Below are positions 53,462 through 63,064 of a stretch of DNA of 64,000 nt, piece after piece. The notes beneath the pieces were generated by a model. It was not told the origin of the DNA, did no database searches, and saw nothing but the letters and a program-made list of their open reading frames with translations. The DNA is taken from the NCBI GenBank assembly GCA_903870145.1, contig CAIQBO010000036.1:62001-126000 (forward strand), read 5' to 3'. The stretch's first letter is position 1. Every line of letters begins with the position of its first letter. A program made the translations under genes and the position numbers. The stretch is from an uncultured Burkholderiales bacterium (GTDB taxonomy: Bacteria; Pseudomonadota; Gammaproteobacteria; Burkholderiales; Burkholderiaceae_C).

Positions 53462-55870
53462 ATGACGACAAAAACCTTGCCTTCGCGCGCCAAAGTGGTG
53501 ATTGTGGGAGGCGGCATTGCGGGCTGCTCTGTGGCCTACCACTTAGCGCAATTGGGTCAAACCGAAGTTCTCTTGTTGGAGCAAGGCAAGTTGACCTGCG
53601 GCACCACATGGCACGCTGCCGGCTTGGTGGGGCAAATGCGGCCCAACCGCAACATGACGCGCATGAGCAAATACGGCATCGACTTGTATTCTTCCTTGGA
53701 AGCGAAAACCGGCTTGGCCACAGGATGGAAACAATGCGGCAGCGTGAACGTGGCGCGTACGCCAGAGCGCATGCAGGTGTTGCGCAAACAAATTGCATTG
53801 GCTCGAAGCTTTGGTGTGGAGGTGCACGAGATCAGCCCGCAAGAAGTGGGTGAACGCGCACCGACTTTGCGCACTGATGATTTGGCCGGTGGCATCTGGA
53901 TTCCAGGCGATGGCAAAGCCAATCCGGCTGACCTTTGCATGTCGTTGGCCAAAGGTGCGCGCCAAGGGGGTGTGCACATTGTGGAGGACATTCAAGTCAC
54001 CGGCGTGCAATTGGACAAGGGCCGTGTCAAAGGCATTTGCACAGAACAAGGCGATGTGGAGTGTGAAATCTTGGTCAACTGTGCGGGCCAATGGGCGCGC
54101 CAGTTTGGCCGTTTGGCCGGTGTCAACGTGCCGCTGTATTCGGCCGAACATTTCTACATCGTGACCGATAAAATTGAAGGCATTCACCCCATGTGGCCGG
54201 TGGTGCGAGACCCTGACGGTTTCATTTATTACAAAGAAGAAGTTGGCGGCTTGGTGATGGGCGGCTTTGAACCGGTGGCCAAGCCATGGCGTGTCGACCC
54301 CATTGCGGCCAGCTTTCAATTTGAATTGTTGGGTGAAGATTGGGACCAATTTGAAGTCTTGATGCAAAACGCGATTCACCGAACGCCTTGCCTTGAAACG
54401 GCCAAAATCAAGATGCTCTTGAATGGCCCCGAAAGTTTCACGCCCGACGGTAATTTTATTTTGGGCGAAGCCTCCGAAGTGAAAAATTATTTTGTCTGTG
54501 CGGGCTTTAACTCTGCTGGCATTGCCAACTCGGGTGGCGCCGGGCGTTTGATGGCCGAGTGGATTGTGGGTGGGCAGGCCAGTGTTGATCTGTGGGATGT
54601 GGATGTGCGCCGTTTTGCGCCCTTTACGGGCAACCGAAAAGCCTTGGCTGAACGCACAGCAGAAACACTGGGCCTGCATTACGCCATGCGCTGGCCCCGC
54701 CAAGAGTTGCAAACTGTCAGGCCTTTGCGCTGCTCGCCTTTGTACGATTTGCTGGCGGCCAAAGGCGCTGAATTTGGCAGCAAAAATGGCTGGGAGAGGG
54801 CCAATTACTTCAGGCCTTTGGGCGCAGCCCCAGCCCAAGACACATTGGGCACGCCCGATTGGCTGCCTTGGGTTCAAGCCGAACAAGCGGCAACGCGAGA
54901 TGCCGTGGCCTTGTACGATCAAAGTTCTTTTTCCAAAATTTGGGTGCAAGGGCCAGATGCATTGGCCTTGTTGCAATACCTGTGCGCGAATGAAATGGAT
55001 GTGCCCATTGGCAAGATGGTCTATACGGCGCTGCTCAATGAGCGCGGTGGTTTTGAAAGTGACTTGACCGTCATCAGACTGAGCGAAGACAAGTTTCTGG
55101 TGGTCACCGGATCAGGTCAAACAACGCGTGATTTGGATTGGCTCCAGCGTCACGTCAGGCCCGAGATGTCGGTCGTGATCAATGATGTCTCAGCCCAGTA
55201 CTGCGTACTCTCATTGATGGGCCCCAAGGCCGCCCAATTGTTGTCACGCGTTTGTCCGGATGATCTCTCGCCCCAAGCATTGCCTTTTGCCTTTACGCGC
55301 GAGATAGATGTGGGCCATGCCTGCGTGCGCGCAGCGCGCATGAGTTATGTGGGCGGGCCAGGCTATGAGTTGTATATTCCGGTTGAAATGACGCGCCATG
55401 TGTATCTGAGTTTGCACCAAGCAGGCGCAGATTTGAGTTTGCGTGATGCTGGCTACTACGCGTTGGACGCTTTGCGCATAGAGCGTGGTCGGCGCGCTTG
55501 GGGCGCTGAGATGGGTCCAGATGAAACGCCTTATGAAGCAGGGTTGTGGGCGGGCGTGTGCATCGACAAAGCCGCAGCATTCAAAGGTCAAGACGCATTG
55601 CGCGTGCGCGCCAATCAAGCGCTAGAGAAAAAATTGGTCAAGATCACGGCCAGCCATGCACACCATTATTTATGGGGCGGTGAGCCCTTGATGGTGAACG
55701 GTGAATTCATCGGCGAAGTGACCTCTGCCGGGTGGGGCTTTGAAGCGCAAGCGGTGGTGGCCTTGGGCTATGTGCGCGGGCCGTGGGCGCAGCGCCCGTT
55801 CAATGCCATGCCAGCGCAAGCAGAACTTTGGGGGCAAGGGGTTGCCATTGTGATTCAAGACCTCGAATGA
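53462..55870 (+). CDS. Dimethylglycine/sarcosine dehydrogenase-like flavoprotein
   Basis: An 802-residue two-part enzyme. The N-terminal FAD domain of the DAO superfamily has VVIVGGGIAGCSVAYHLAQL (residues about 12-31) and the GTTWHAAGLVGQMRPN stretch that carries the covalent-flavin histidine in this family. A central FAO_M linker leads to a C-terminal GcvT-like tetrahydrofolate-binding region (YDQSSFSKIWVQGPDALALL; YYALDALRIERGRRAWGAEM GPDETPYEAGL region). Such enzymes oxidatively remove an N-methyl group and pass it to folate. The ATG at 53462 has AGAGGAA upstream. As the last gene of the phnA operon, its substrate may be an N-methylated aminophosphonate or a methylated glycine. Confidence 0.85.
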   Translation: MTTKTLPSRAKVVIVGGGIAGCSVAYHLAQLGQTEVLLLEQGKLTCGTTWHAAGLVGQMRPNRNMTRMSKYGIDLYSSLEAKTGLATGWKQCGSVNVARTPERMQVLRKQIALARSFGVEVHEISPQEVGERAPTLRTDDLAGGIWIPGDGKANPADLCMSLAKGARQGGVHIVEDIQVTGVQLDKGRVKGICTEQGDVECEILVNCAGQWARQFGRLAGVNVPLYSAEHFYIVTDKIEGIHPMWPVVRDPDGFIYYKEEVGGLVMGGFEPVAKPWRVDPIAASFQFELLGEDWDQFEVLMQNAIHRTPCLETAKIKMLLNGPESFTPDGNFILGEASEVKNYFVCAGFNSAGIANSGGAGRLMAEWIVGGQASVDLWDVDVRRFAPFTGNRKALAERTAETLGLHYAMRWPRQELQTVRPLRCSPLYDLLAAKGAEFGSKNGWERANYFRPLGAAPAQDTLGTPDWLPWVQAEQAATRDAVALYDQSSFSKIWVQGPDALALLQYLCANEMDVPIGKMVYTALLNERGGFESDLTVIRLSEDKFLVVTGSGQTTRDLDWLQRHVRPEMSVVINDVSAQYCVLSLMGPKAAQLLSRVCPDDLSPQALPFAFTREIDVGHACVRAARMSYVGGPGYELYIPVEMTRHVYLSLHQAGADLSLRDAGYYALDALRIERGRRAWGAEMGPDETPYEAGLWAGVCIDKAAAFKGQDALRVRANQALEKKLVKITASHAHHYLWGGEPLMVNGEFIGEVTSAGWGFEAQAVVALGYVRGPWAQRPFNAMPAQAELWGQGVAIVIQDLE

Positions 55871-55977
55871 AGTCGCTCTTTTGAGCATGCGAGTCAGTTC
55901 CTTGGCGGTGCAATCGGCAACGCGGCATAATTTGGCAACGGCGCAAAAGCGCTGACATGCTTTGAATTTGGATTGAC

Positions 55978-56826
55978 ATGACGTTGTTGGCAATATTGAT
56001 GGGCACACTGGCTGCAGGCATTGGCAGTGTTTGGCTGGCTGCATGGTTGAGCTTTGGCATCATCAGCAAATACACCGAGCACATGCTCAGCTTGGCCGCA
56101 GGCGCTTTGTTGGCGACTGCTTTTTTGCACCTGCTGCCGGAAGCTTTTGAAAGTGGTGTTGCGCCCCACAACCTTTTCGTGACCTTGCTGTTTGGTTTGT
56201 TGTTTTTCTTTTTGCTCGACAAAGCCGAGTTATGGCATCACGGTCACGAGCACCATCACCATGGCCTTGACCAGCACAACCATGCGCATGACCATGAGCG
56301 CCATGAGGCCGGCGCTTCTCATGCTGATTTGAACCACACACACCGCTCACACGCTGACAGTCATGACTTGAAAACAGCAGGCGGCTGGGCTATTTTGGCC
56401 GGTGACAGTGTTCACTGCTTTGGTGATGGTGTGCTGATTGCATCGGCTTTTTTAGTCGATTTGCGCTTGGGTGCGGTGGCTTCCCTGGCGGTGCTGGCCC
56501 ATGAGGTGCCGCACCACATGGGCGATTTGGTGGTACTTCGAGAAGCCAGCGGCAACCGGCAATCTGCGGTTTTGAAAGTCTCTTTGGCTGGTGCAATCAC
56601 GGCTTTAGGCGGCCTGGCGGGCTACTTGTTGCTGGAGCAACTCAATTGGGTGCTGCCCTACATGCTGGCCATGGCCAGCAGCAGTTTCATTTATGTGGCA
56701 TTGGCCGATTTGATTCCACAACTTCAAAAGCGCTTGAGCTCGCGCGAAACAGCGGCGCAAGTTGTTTGGCTCTTGGCTGGCATGGGCTTGGTCAGTGCGC
56801 TCAGTGCTTTGACGCACAGTCACTGA
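55978..56826 (+). CDS. ZIP-family metal transporter
   Basis: A 282-residue membrane protein with about eight helices. A very His-rich cytoplasmic loop runs from about residue 83 to 125 (HGHEHHHHGLDQHNHAHDHE and onward), and the transport-site motifs VHCFGDGVLIASAF (helix IV) and LAHEVPHHMGDLVVL (helix V) match the ZIP H-x-x-x-D and HExPHxxGD patterns. It likely imports zinc or a similar divalent metal. The 107-base gap before it contains a weak promoter-like TTGGCG/CATAAT pair and two GGCAACG copies. It is convergent with sseA. Confidence 0.88.
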   Translation: MTLLAILMGTLAAGIGSVWLAAWLSFGIISKYTEHMLSLAAGALLATAFLHLLPEAFESGVAPHNLFVTLLFGLLFFFLLDKAELWHHGHEHHHHGLDQHNHAHDHERHEAGASHADLNHTHRSHADSHDLKTAGGWAILAGDSVHCFGDGVLIASAFLVDLRLGAVASLAVLAHEVPHHMGDLVVLREASGNRQSAVLKVSLAGAITALGGLAGYLLLEQLNWVLPYMLAMASSSFIYVALADLIPQLQKRLSSRETAAQVVWLLAGMGLVSALSALTHSH

Positions 56827-56845
56827 GTTTTTGCAAACATTTTTT

Positions 56846-57709
56846 TCAAGATTTAGCGCAAGGCACCCCTGAGGTATTGCACCACTCGCTCCAACTGCCT
56901 GGGTACAAAGTAGACAAACCCAAGCCCGCAATTTCCATGGCCAACACATTGGGCACGGCGCTGACACCGCTGCCGCAGTGGTGCACCACAGTTTGTGGGT
57001 CACGGCCAGCTAGCAAAGTTTTAAATTCGGCGCGCAAAACGGCAGCAGGTTTGAAAAAACCGTCAGCAGTCATGTTCTCATTGAAGGGCCGGTTCAGTGC
57101 GCCTGGAATGTGCCCTGCAATGGGGTCCAATGGCTCAACCTCGCCGCGAAAGCGCGGTGCCCCACGCGCGTCTACCAAGGTTAATTCAGGGCGACCCAAT
57201 TGCGCAGAAACCTCCGCTGTGCTGACCCAGCGGCGCAATGGCGCATGGAGCGTAAAGCTGCTGCCCGATGCGCTGGCAGGAGCGGATTTTCCTGCAGCTA
57301 CAGCGCCACCGGCTGCCTGCCAAGCTTGCAGGCCACCGTCTAAAACGGCCACCCCATCGTGGCCCATCCACTTGAGCATCCACCACAAGCGGCCGCAGTA
57401 ATTGGCACCATTACGGTCGTACACCACCGCTTGCATGTTGTTGGTAAAACCCATTGTGCCAAGCCATGCCGCCACCGATTCACGGCTGGGCAAGGGGTGG
57501 CGCCCACCATTGACGGCCAGCGCCGCATCGTGTGTGCTCAGGTTGCGGTCCAGATGCGCGTGCACGGCCCCGGCAATGTGCGCGGCCTCAAACAAGCCGT
57601 CTGCCGCTTCGGGTTTCATGAGGTCAAAGCTACAATCAAAGACCATCAAGGCTTGGCCTTGCTGCTGAAGTGTTTGCAGTTGTGCCGCCGATATCAAGGT
57701 GGTGTACAT
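56846..57709 (-). CDS. sseA: 3-mercaptopyruvate/thiosulfate sulfurtransferase
   Basis: A 287-residue tandem-rhodanese protein. The inactive N-terminal domain has VFDCSFDLMKPEA and IAGAVHAHLDRNLS; the active C-terminal domain has LVDARGAPRFRGEVEPLDPI and the active-site loop VVHHCGSGVSAVPNVLAM, with the persulfide-forming cysteine. A CGSGV(T/S)A loop points to 3-mercaptopyruvate sulfurtransferase more than to thiosulfate rhodanese (CRKGVTA). It follows the DMT permease gene by 8 bases on the same strand, so they may be co-transcribed. A link with sulfonate metabolism is not shown. Confidence 0.9.
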   Translation of the reverse strand: MYTTLISAAQLQTLQQQGQALMVFDCSFDLMKPEAADGLFEAAHIAGAVHAHLDRNLSTHDAALAVNGGRHPLPSRESVAAWLGTMGFTNNMQAVVYDRNGANYCGRLWWMLKWMGHDGVAVLDGGLQAWQAAGGAVAAGKSAPASASGSSFTLHAPLRRWVSTAEVSAQLGRPELTLVDARGAPRFRGEVEPLDPIAGHIPGALNRPFNENMTADGFFKPAAVLRAEFKTLLAGRDPQTVVHHCGSGVSAVPNVLAMEIAGLGLSTLYPGSWSEWCNTSGVPCAKS

Positions 57710-57717
57710 GATTTTTC

Positions 57718-58605
57718 CTAATGCTCTTCAGCCGGTGAGTTGGGCATTGCCCGATTGCGCAAAGCGGTAGCGGCGATGCCACTGAATATGATCAAAACCA
57801 TGCCGGCCCAGCCGATCCATGGTATTTGATCGTCAAACAATACCATGCCAAACAAAGCCGAAAAAACAATCCCGGCATATTGCAAATTGGCAACCACCAA
57901 GGTGGCACCGTCGTTGTAGGCACGCGTCATGAAAAACTGCCCTAAGGCCGCTAAAACGCCAATCGGTAGCAGCCAAAGTGCTTGGGGCCACAGCCATGGA
58001 CTGGTTCCAGTGAAAAGCAAGCAGACAGCGCCAGAGAGACAAGCGCCGAGAGAAAAATAAAAAACAGTGCGTGATATGGGCTCGCCCAAGCGCCCCAAAG
58101 TCACGACTTGCAAATACGCCATGGCGGCGACCATGCCCGACATCAAGCCTATCAATCCGGCAAACAATTGATTTTGCTCAAACGTGGGGCGCAAAAGCAT
58201 GACCACGCCGGCAAAGCCTGTGAGAACAGTCAAGATCACCGGGCCTTGGCGCGCCGCATCTTTGAGCGAGCCCACGAGCAAGGTGCCGCCTACCAAAAAA
58301 GCCGCCACCCAGATGCCACTCATGTAATTCAAAGTCATGGCGGTGGCCAAGGGCAAATCAGTGATGGCGTAAAACCAACCTGCCAAGGACACCACCCCCA
58401 CGACGGCGCGCCACAAATGCATCATGGGCACGGGAGTTTTCAAATCAATACCTTGCCTGTGGCACACCACAACCATGATCAATGTACCAATGGCGCCGCG
58501 GTAACACACCAACTCTGCGGTGTTGAAGTGGATCGCGGCAAATTTAACGCAGACACTCATGGCGGAGAAAAACAGCGATGCCAAAAGCATCCATAACGCT
58601 TGCAT
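57718..58605 (-). CDS. DMT-superfamily (EamA) permease
   Basis: A 295-residue membrane protein of about ten helices with two EamA repeats (MLLASLFFSAMSVCVKFAAI; LVCYRGAIGTLIMVVVCHRQ; then FMTRAYNDGATLVVANLQYA and GIVFSALFGMVLFDDQIPWI). The ATG at 58605 lies just after the Rieske gene stop; the longer frame overlaps that gene. It sits between the oxygenase gene and sseA, in a likely operon. It may export a small metabolite; the substrate is unknown. Confidence 0.82.
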   Translation of the reverse strand: MQALWMLLASLFFSAMSVCVKFAAIHFNTAELVCYRGAIGTLIMVVVCHRQGIDLKTPVPMMHLWRAVVGVVSLAGWFYAITDLPLATAMTLNYMSGIWVAAFLVGGTLLVGSLKDAARQGPVILTVLTGFAGVVMLLRPTFEQNQLFAGLIGLMSGMVAAMAYLQVVTLGRLGEPISRTVFYFSLGACLSGAVCLLFTGTSPWLWPQALWLLPIGVLAALGQFFMTRAYNDGATLVVANLQYAGIVFSALFGMVLFDDQIPWIGWAGMVLIIFSGIAATALRNRAMPNSPAEEH

Positions 58606-58610
58606 GCTGT

Positions 58611-59732
58611 TTAATCTTTCATGCTGCGGCGGTACCACTCATGAAAGTGTTGCATGCCGTCTTCCATCGGGCTTTGGTAGGGGCCAACTTCGTTGTCGCC
58701 GCGTTTCATCAAGGCCTTGCGCCCGGCGTCCATGCGCTCACCAATTTCGTCGTCTTCAAGGCAAGTTTCCATGTAAGCAGCTTGCTGAGATTGCACAAAC
58801 TCGCGCTCAAATGCGACGATCTCCTCGGGGTAATAAAACTCCACCATGTTGAGCGTTTTTTCTGGGCTGATAGGGTGCAAGGTTGAGACCGTCAACACAT
58901 GGGGGTACCACTCGACCATGATGTGCGGGTAGTAAGTCAGCCAGATTGCGCCGTACTCTGGCACTGCACCTTGCCGGTATTTCATCAGCTGCTTTTGCCA
59001 GCGGTCGTAGACGGGGCTGCCAGCTTTGCTCAAGCGGTTGGCCACGCCCACGGTTTGCACCGAATACTCGGGCTTGAACTCCCAGCTTAAATCGTCACAG
59101 GTGACAAAGCTGCCCAAGCCCGGGTGAAATGGCTCAACGTGGTAGTCCTCGAGGTAAACCTCAATGAAAGTCTTCCAGTTGTAATTGCATTCATGCAACT
59201 CAACACGGTCCAAGCTAAAACCCGTGAAATCCAGGGCAGCGCGTGGCCCCATGCCAGCCAAGTCCTTGGCAATGTCGCGCCCATTGTCTTCAAACAACAA
59301 ACCATTCCACTCGCGCAGCGGGTAGTTGTTCAGGTTCAAGCAGGGGTCTTGGGCAAAATGGGGCGCGCCCAGCAAATGGCCATCGGGCGCATACGTCCAG
59401 CGGTGCAAGGGGCAAACTATGTTGCCACCGGCGCTGCCTTTTTGCTGCGCATGCAAAGACCCACGCCCCTGCAGCATGACGGCTTGACGGTGCCGGCAAA
59501 TATTGGAGATCAGCTCCACGCCGCGCTCAGAGCGCACCAAAGCGCGCCCTTGCCCCTCTTGGGGCAGCGCATGGTAGTCGCCCAAGTCGGGCACCGACAA
59601 TTGGTGCCCCACATACCGGGGACCCTGCTGAAAAATGGTTTTCAGCTCGCGCTCGAACAGCGCCTCGTCAAAGTAACTTGAAACTGGTAGTTGGCTTGCG
59701 GCCTGCTGCAGTTGAAGACTTAAATCAGACAT
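58611..59732 (-). CDS. Rieske non-haem iron oxygenase, alpha-subunit type
   Basis: A 373-residue aromatic-ring-hydroxylating-type oxygenase. The Rieske [2Fe-2S] ligands are in SNICRHRQAVML and NIVCPLHRWTYAPDG; the mononuclear iron site is in EVYLEDYHVEPFHPG (His-x4-His) with the bridging acidic residue. The C-terminal SRPBCC-like domain continues to WYRRSMKD. The ATG at 59732 (MSDLSLQLQ) starts at the conserved domain; the longer open frame reads through the intergenic region. Members act on choline, carnitine, betaine or aromatic compounds. No reductase gene is adjacent and the substrate cannot be assigned. Confidence 0.85.
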   Translation of the reverse strand: MSDLSLQLQQAASQLPVSSYFDEALFERELKTIFQQGPRYVGHQLSVPDLGDYHALPQEGQGRALVRSERGVELISNICRHRQAVMLQGRGSLHAQQKGSAGGNIVCPLHRWTYAPDGHLLGAPHFAQDPCLNLNNYPLREWNGLLFEDNGRDIAKDLAGMGPRAALDFTGFSLDRVELHECNYNWKTFIEVYLEDYHVEPFHPGLGSFVTCDDLSWEFKPEYSVQTVGVANRLSKAGSPVYDRWQKQLMKYRQGAVPEYGAIWLTYYPHIMVEWYPHVLTVSTLHPISPEKTLNMVEFYYPEEIVAFEREFVQSQQAAYMETCLEDDEIGERMDAGRKALMKRGDNEVGPYQSPMEDGMQHFHEWYRRSMKD

Positions 59733-59804
59733 GGAGTGACCTGACCTAGAGACTCCCCCTATGAAGGGGCAGGAACACGCCGGATGCCCAAAGGCATTGG
59801 CGCG

Positions 59805-59826
59805 AAAAAAGCGGACTTGCGTCCGC
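59805..59826 (-). terminator. Intrinsic-terminator-like hairpin in the Rieske gene leader
   Basis: On the minus strand GCGGAC-GCAA-GTCCGC is followed by six Ts, a compact Rho-independent terminator. It lies 73 bases upstream of the Rieske oxygenase start in the 178-base gap to xseB. It either shields the oxygenase gene from leftward transcription antisense to xseB, or attenuates the oxygenase message if its promoter lies to the right. A second hairpin (AAAGGCT/AGCCTTT) is at 59861-59879. Confidence 0.55.
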
Positions 59827-59910
59827 CGAAGAAGCATTGATTGTAGCCTTGACTCATGCCAAAGGCTCTTGAAGCCTTTAAAATCGACTTCTTTAGCCCA
59901 AGTTTGATCC

Positions 59911-60174
59911 ATGCCCAAAGCGCCCACCCCCACTTCCCCTGAAGCACAGCCTGCGGCGCAGACGGCCATGCCCGAAAGCTACGAGTTGGCGTTGCAAGAG
60001 TTGGAGCAGTTGTTGGCGCAACTTGAGTCGGGCCAATTGCCTTTAGACCAGCTGCTCACGCATTACCAGCGCGGGGCGAGCTTGTTGACTTTTTGCCGCG
60101 ACCGTTTGAGTGCAGTAGAAAACCAAATCAAGGTGCTGGACGATGGGGTATTGAAACCTTGGAACGGTGCATGA
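59911..60174 (+). CDS. xseB: Exodeoxyribonuclease VII small subunit
   Basis: An 87-residue protein with the XseB helical core [20 protein letters not shown] followed by [20 protein letters not shown], after a low-complexity Pro/Ala-rich start. It binds XseA (not in the window) to form the single-strand exonuclease. It is the first gene of xseB-ispA-dxs, a widespread proteobacterial arrangement, and overlaps ispA by four bases (ATGA). Confidence 0.92.
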   Translation: MPKAPTPTSPEAQPAAQTAMPESYELALQELEQLLAQLESGQLPLDQLLTHYQRGASLLTFCRDRLSAVENQIKVLDDGVLKPWNGA

Positions 60175-61118
60175 GCGGTCAATTTTCGAATGCATTGGAT
60201 CTGGCCGATTGGTCCCAGCGCCGGCTCGCGCAAGTCGAGCAGACCTTGCGGCAAGGGATTGACGCGCATGCCCCTGCGGGTTTAGGCCAAGCCATGCGCT
60301 ACGCTGTTTTAGACGGCGGCAAGCGCCTGAGGCCATTGTTGGTGCTGGCTGCGGCCGAGGCGGTGGGGGTCGATTTAGAGGCTGCTGTGATCTCAGCTCA
60401 CCCCAGCGCGGTGGCCGCCTTTCGGGCCGCATGTGCCATCGAGCTGGTGCATGCGTATTCATTGGTGCATGACGACATGCCCTGCATGGACAACGATGTT
60501 TTGCGCCGCGGCAAGCCCACCGTGCATGTGAAATTCGGACAAGCGCAGGCTTTGCTCGCAGGTGATGCTTTGCAAGCCTTGGCCTTTGAATTTTTAACGC
60601 CCCAAGACGGCAGCACAGACTTGCAGGTGCAAGCCGTTCAAGTGGGCCTGCTGGCCCGTGCGGCGGGCTACCAAGGCATGGCCGGCGGGCAAGCCATCGA
60701 TCTGGCCAGCGTCGGGCTGCCTCTGAATGAAGCGCAGTTGCGCCAAATGCACGGCATGAAAACCGGTGCGCTGCTGTTGTGCAGCGTTCGAATGGGCGCT
60801 GTGTGCAATGGCAAACCGCCAGCGCAAGTGACCAGCTCCTTGGCCGCCTTTGCTCAGGCCTTGGGGCTGGCTTTTCAAGTGGTGGACGATGTTTTGGATG
60901 TCACGGCTGACTCGGCCACTTTGGGTAAAACTGCCGGCAAAGATGCTGCCGCAAAAAAGCCCACTTATGTTTCATTGATGGGCTTGCAAGCTGCCCAAGC
61001 CTTTGCCGATAAACTGTACCAAGAGGCGCTGGCGGCATTGGCTGGCAGTGGCCTGAACCCCACCTCGACCCAAGCGCTGCGCGCCTTGGCGCGTCAGGTG
61101 GTGCAACGAGACAAATGA
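60171..61118 (+). CDS. ispA: Farnesyl diphosphate synthase (geranyltranstransferase)
   Basis: A 315-residue all-helical prenyltransferase adding isopentenyl diphosphate to make farnesyl diphosphate. The first Asp-rich motif is [19 protein letters not shown] near residue 100, the second is [19 protein letters not shown] near residue 240, and the chain-binding basic region is [16 protein letters not shown] chose the ATG at 60171, which overlaps the xseB stop; the longer frame runs inside xseB. It overlaps dxs by four bases. It supplies quinone and cell-wall lipid precursors from the Dxs pathway encoded next. Confidence 0.93.
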   Translation: MSGQFSNALDLADWSQRRLAQVEQTLRQGIDAHAPAGLGQAMRYAVLDGGKRLRPLLVLAAAEAVGVDLEAAVISAHPSAVAAFRAACAIELVHAYSLVHDDMPCMDNDVLRRGKPTVHVKFGQAQALLAGDALQALAFEFLTPQDGSTDLQVQAVQVGLLARAAGYQGMAGGQAIDLASVGLPLNEAQLRQMHGMKTGALLLCSVRMGAVCNGKPPAQVTSSLAAFAQALGLAFQVVDDVLDVTADSATLGKTAGKDAAAKKPTYVSLMGLQAAQAFADKLYQEALAALAGSGLNPTSTQALRALARQVVQRDK

Positions 61119-62971
61119 CCATGCTTCTTGAATCGATTCACAGCCCCGCCGATGTGCGCCGCCTGCAGCGCAGCGAGCTGCCGCAACTGGCCGACGAGGT
61201 GCGCGCTTGTGTGCTGAAAAATGTGTCCCAAACGGGTGGCCACTTGAGCTCCAACTTGGGTACTGTGGAGCTGACGGTGGCCTTGCACCATGTGTTTGAC
61301 ACGCCGCACGACCGCATTGTGTGGGACGTTGGGCATCAAACCTACCCACACAAAATATTGACAGGGCGGCGCGAACGCATGCCCACGCTGCGGCAACTGG
61401 GCGGCTTGTCAGGCTTTCCGCGGCGCGAGGAGAGTGAGTACGACACATTCGGCACGGCGCATTCATCCACCAGCATTTCTGCGGCATTGGGCATGGCTGT
61501 GGCAGCGCGGCAAAAAGGTGAATCGCGGCATTGCATCGCCGTGATTGGTGACGGCGCCATGACCGCAGGCATGGCCTTTGAAGCGCTCAACAATGCGGGC
61601 GTTGAAGATTGCAAATTGCTGGTCATCTTGAACGACAACGACATGTCGATCAGCCCACCGGTGGGGGCCTTGAACCGTTATTTGGCGCAGCTCATGAGCG
61701 GGCGTTTTTATGCAACTGCGAAGAACGTTGGTAAAAGTGTTTTAAAAGGTGCACCGCCCCTGTTCGAATTGGCCAAGCGTTTGGAGGAGCACGCCAAAGG
61801 CATGGTGGTGCCAGCCACTTTGTTTGAGAAATTTGGCTTCAATTACATTGGCCCGATTGATGGCCATGATCTCGAATCATTGATCCCCACTTTGGAAAAT
61901 ATCAAGCACCTGAGTGGCCCGCAGTTTTTACACGTGGTGACCAAAAAAGGCCAAGGCTACAAACGGGCAGAAGAAGACCCCGTCAATTACCACGGGCCTG
62001 GCAAATTTGACCCAGCAGTCGGCTTGGTGCCAGCCGCCACTCCCAGTAAACCCGGTTTCACCCAAGTCTTTGGTGCGTGGCTGTGCGACATGGCCGCGCA
62101 CGATCCGCGTTTGGTCGGCATCACCCCCGCCATGCGCGAAGGCTCGGGCATGGTCGAGTTTCAAAAGCGTTTTCCCGGGCGCTACTATGACGTTGGCATT
62201 GCAGAGCAACACGCAGTGACGTTTGCAGCGGGGCTGGCCTGCGAAGACTTAAAGCCCGTACTGGCCATTTACTCGACCTTTTTGCAACGCGGCTATGACC
62301 AATTGATTCACGATGTGGCCATTCAAAACCTGCCCGTGGTGTTCGCTTTGGACCGCGCAGGTCTGGTGGGCGCAGACGGCGCGACGCACGCAGGGGCCTA
62401 CGACATTGCCTTTTTGCGCTGTATCCCCAACATGAGTGTGGCTTGCCCCAGTGACGAGCGCGAATGCCGCCAACTTCTGAGCACCGCCTTTGCCCAAAAC
62501 CATCCGGTGGCGGTGCGCTATCCGCGCGGCGCAGGGGTGGGCGTGCCAGCGGGCACAGACCTTGACACACTGCCTTTTGGCAAAGGGCAAATTCGCCGCC
62601 AAGGCCAGGGTCTGTGCATTTTGGCGTTTGGTACTTTGCTGTATCCGGCCTTGGCCGTGGCCGAAAAACTCAATGCCACGGTGCTCAACATGCGCTGGGC
62701 CAAGCCCTTGGACACCGATTTGCTGCTGCAAGTGGCAGCCACCCATGAACTTCTCGTCACGCTGGAAGATGCTTGCTTGATGGGCGGCGCAGGCAGTGCC
62801 GTGGGCGAGGCCTTGCAGGCCGCTGGCATTCAAAAATCGCTTTTGTCCTTGGGCTTCAAAGACGAGTTCATTGAGCATGGTGACCCCGCCAAGCTGATGG
62901 CCCTGCATGGTTTAGATGCTGCTGGCATTGAGCGGTCGATTCGCCAAAAGCTTGATCTCAGTCACTTGTAG
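61115..62971 (+). CDS. dxs: 1-deoxy-D-xylulose-5-phosphate synthase
   Basis: A 618-residue thiamine-diphosphate enzyme, the first step of the non-mevalonate isoprenoid pathway (pyruvate + glyceraldehyde 3-phosphate). The [18 protein letters not shown]hDP/Mg motif lies near residue 150, the histidines are in [18 protein letters not shown], the catalytic Glu is in [18 protein letters not shown] near residue 367, and [18 protein letters not shown] follows. Length is normal. The gene overlaps ispA by four bases and is followed by a small hairpin. Confidence 0.96.
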   Translation: MTMLLESIHSPADVRRLQRSELPQLADEVRACVLKNVSQTGGHLSSNLGTVELTVALHHVFDTPHDRIVWDVGHQTYPHKILTGRRERMPTLRQLGGLSGFPRREESEYDTFGTAHSSTSISAALGMAVAARQKGESRHCIAVIGDGAMTAGMAFEALNNAGVEDCKLLVILNDNDMSISPPVGALNRYLAQLMSGRFYATAKNVGKSVLKGAPPLFELAKRLEEHAKGMVVPATLFEKFGFNYIGPIDGHDLESLIPTLENIKHLSGPQFLHVVTKKGQGYKRAEEDPVNYHGPGKFDPAVGLVPAATPSKPGFTQVFGAWLCDMAAHDPRLVGITPAMREGSGMVEFQKRFPGRYYDVGIAEQHAVTFAAGLACEDLKPVLAIYSTFLQRGYDQLIHDVAIQNLPVVFALDRAGLVGADGATHAGAYDIAFLRCIPNMSVACPSDERECRQLLSTAFAQNHPVAVRYPRGAGVGVPAGTDLDTLPFGKGQIRRQGQGLCILAFGTLLYPALAVAEKLNATVLNMRWAKPLDTDLLLQVAATHELLVTLEDACLMGGAGSAVGEALQAAGIQKSLLSLGFKDEFIEHGDPAKLMALHGLDAAGIERSIRQKLDLSHL

Positions 62972-62979
62972 AGGGTAAG

Positions 62980-62996
62980 CCCGCTTTTTGAGCGGG
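62980..62996 (+). terminator. Hairpin after dxs
   Basis: CCCGCT and AGCGGG pair around a 5-base loop, followed by TTGTATTT. The stem suits a terminator, though the T tract is interrupted. A TATAAT at 63007-63012 just beyond could be the -10 box of the TRAP transporter operon, with no clear -35. Confidence 0.45.
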
Positions 62997-63064
62997 TTGT
63001 ATTTCATATAATCTGACCGCACTCTGGCCTAAGACAAAGGCCCCATTAACTCAATGGAGACACC

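Noticed and set aside
53543..54976. A 477-codon minus-strand open frame inside the demethylase-like gene
   Set aside because: It is antisense to a protein with clear FAD and folate-domain motifs; composition is typical of a shadow frame.
55871..55977. A possible zinc-regulator operator before the ZIP gene (two GGCAACG copies)
   Set aside because: The copies are direct, short and not palindromic; nothing ties them to a known metal regulator.
59759..59857. A 32-codon open frame upstream of the Rieske gene that contains the terminator hairpin, as a possible leader peptide
   Set aside because: It has no ribosome binding site, and the hairpin is explained as a terminator; conservation data would be needed to revive it.
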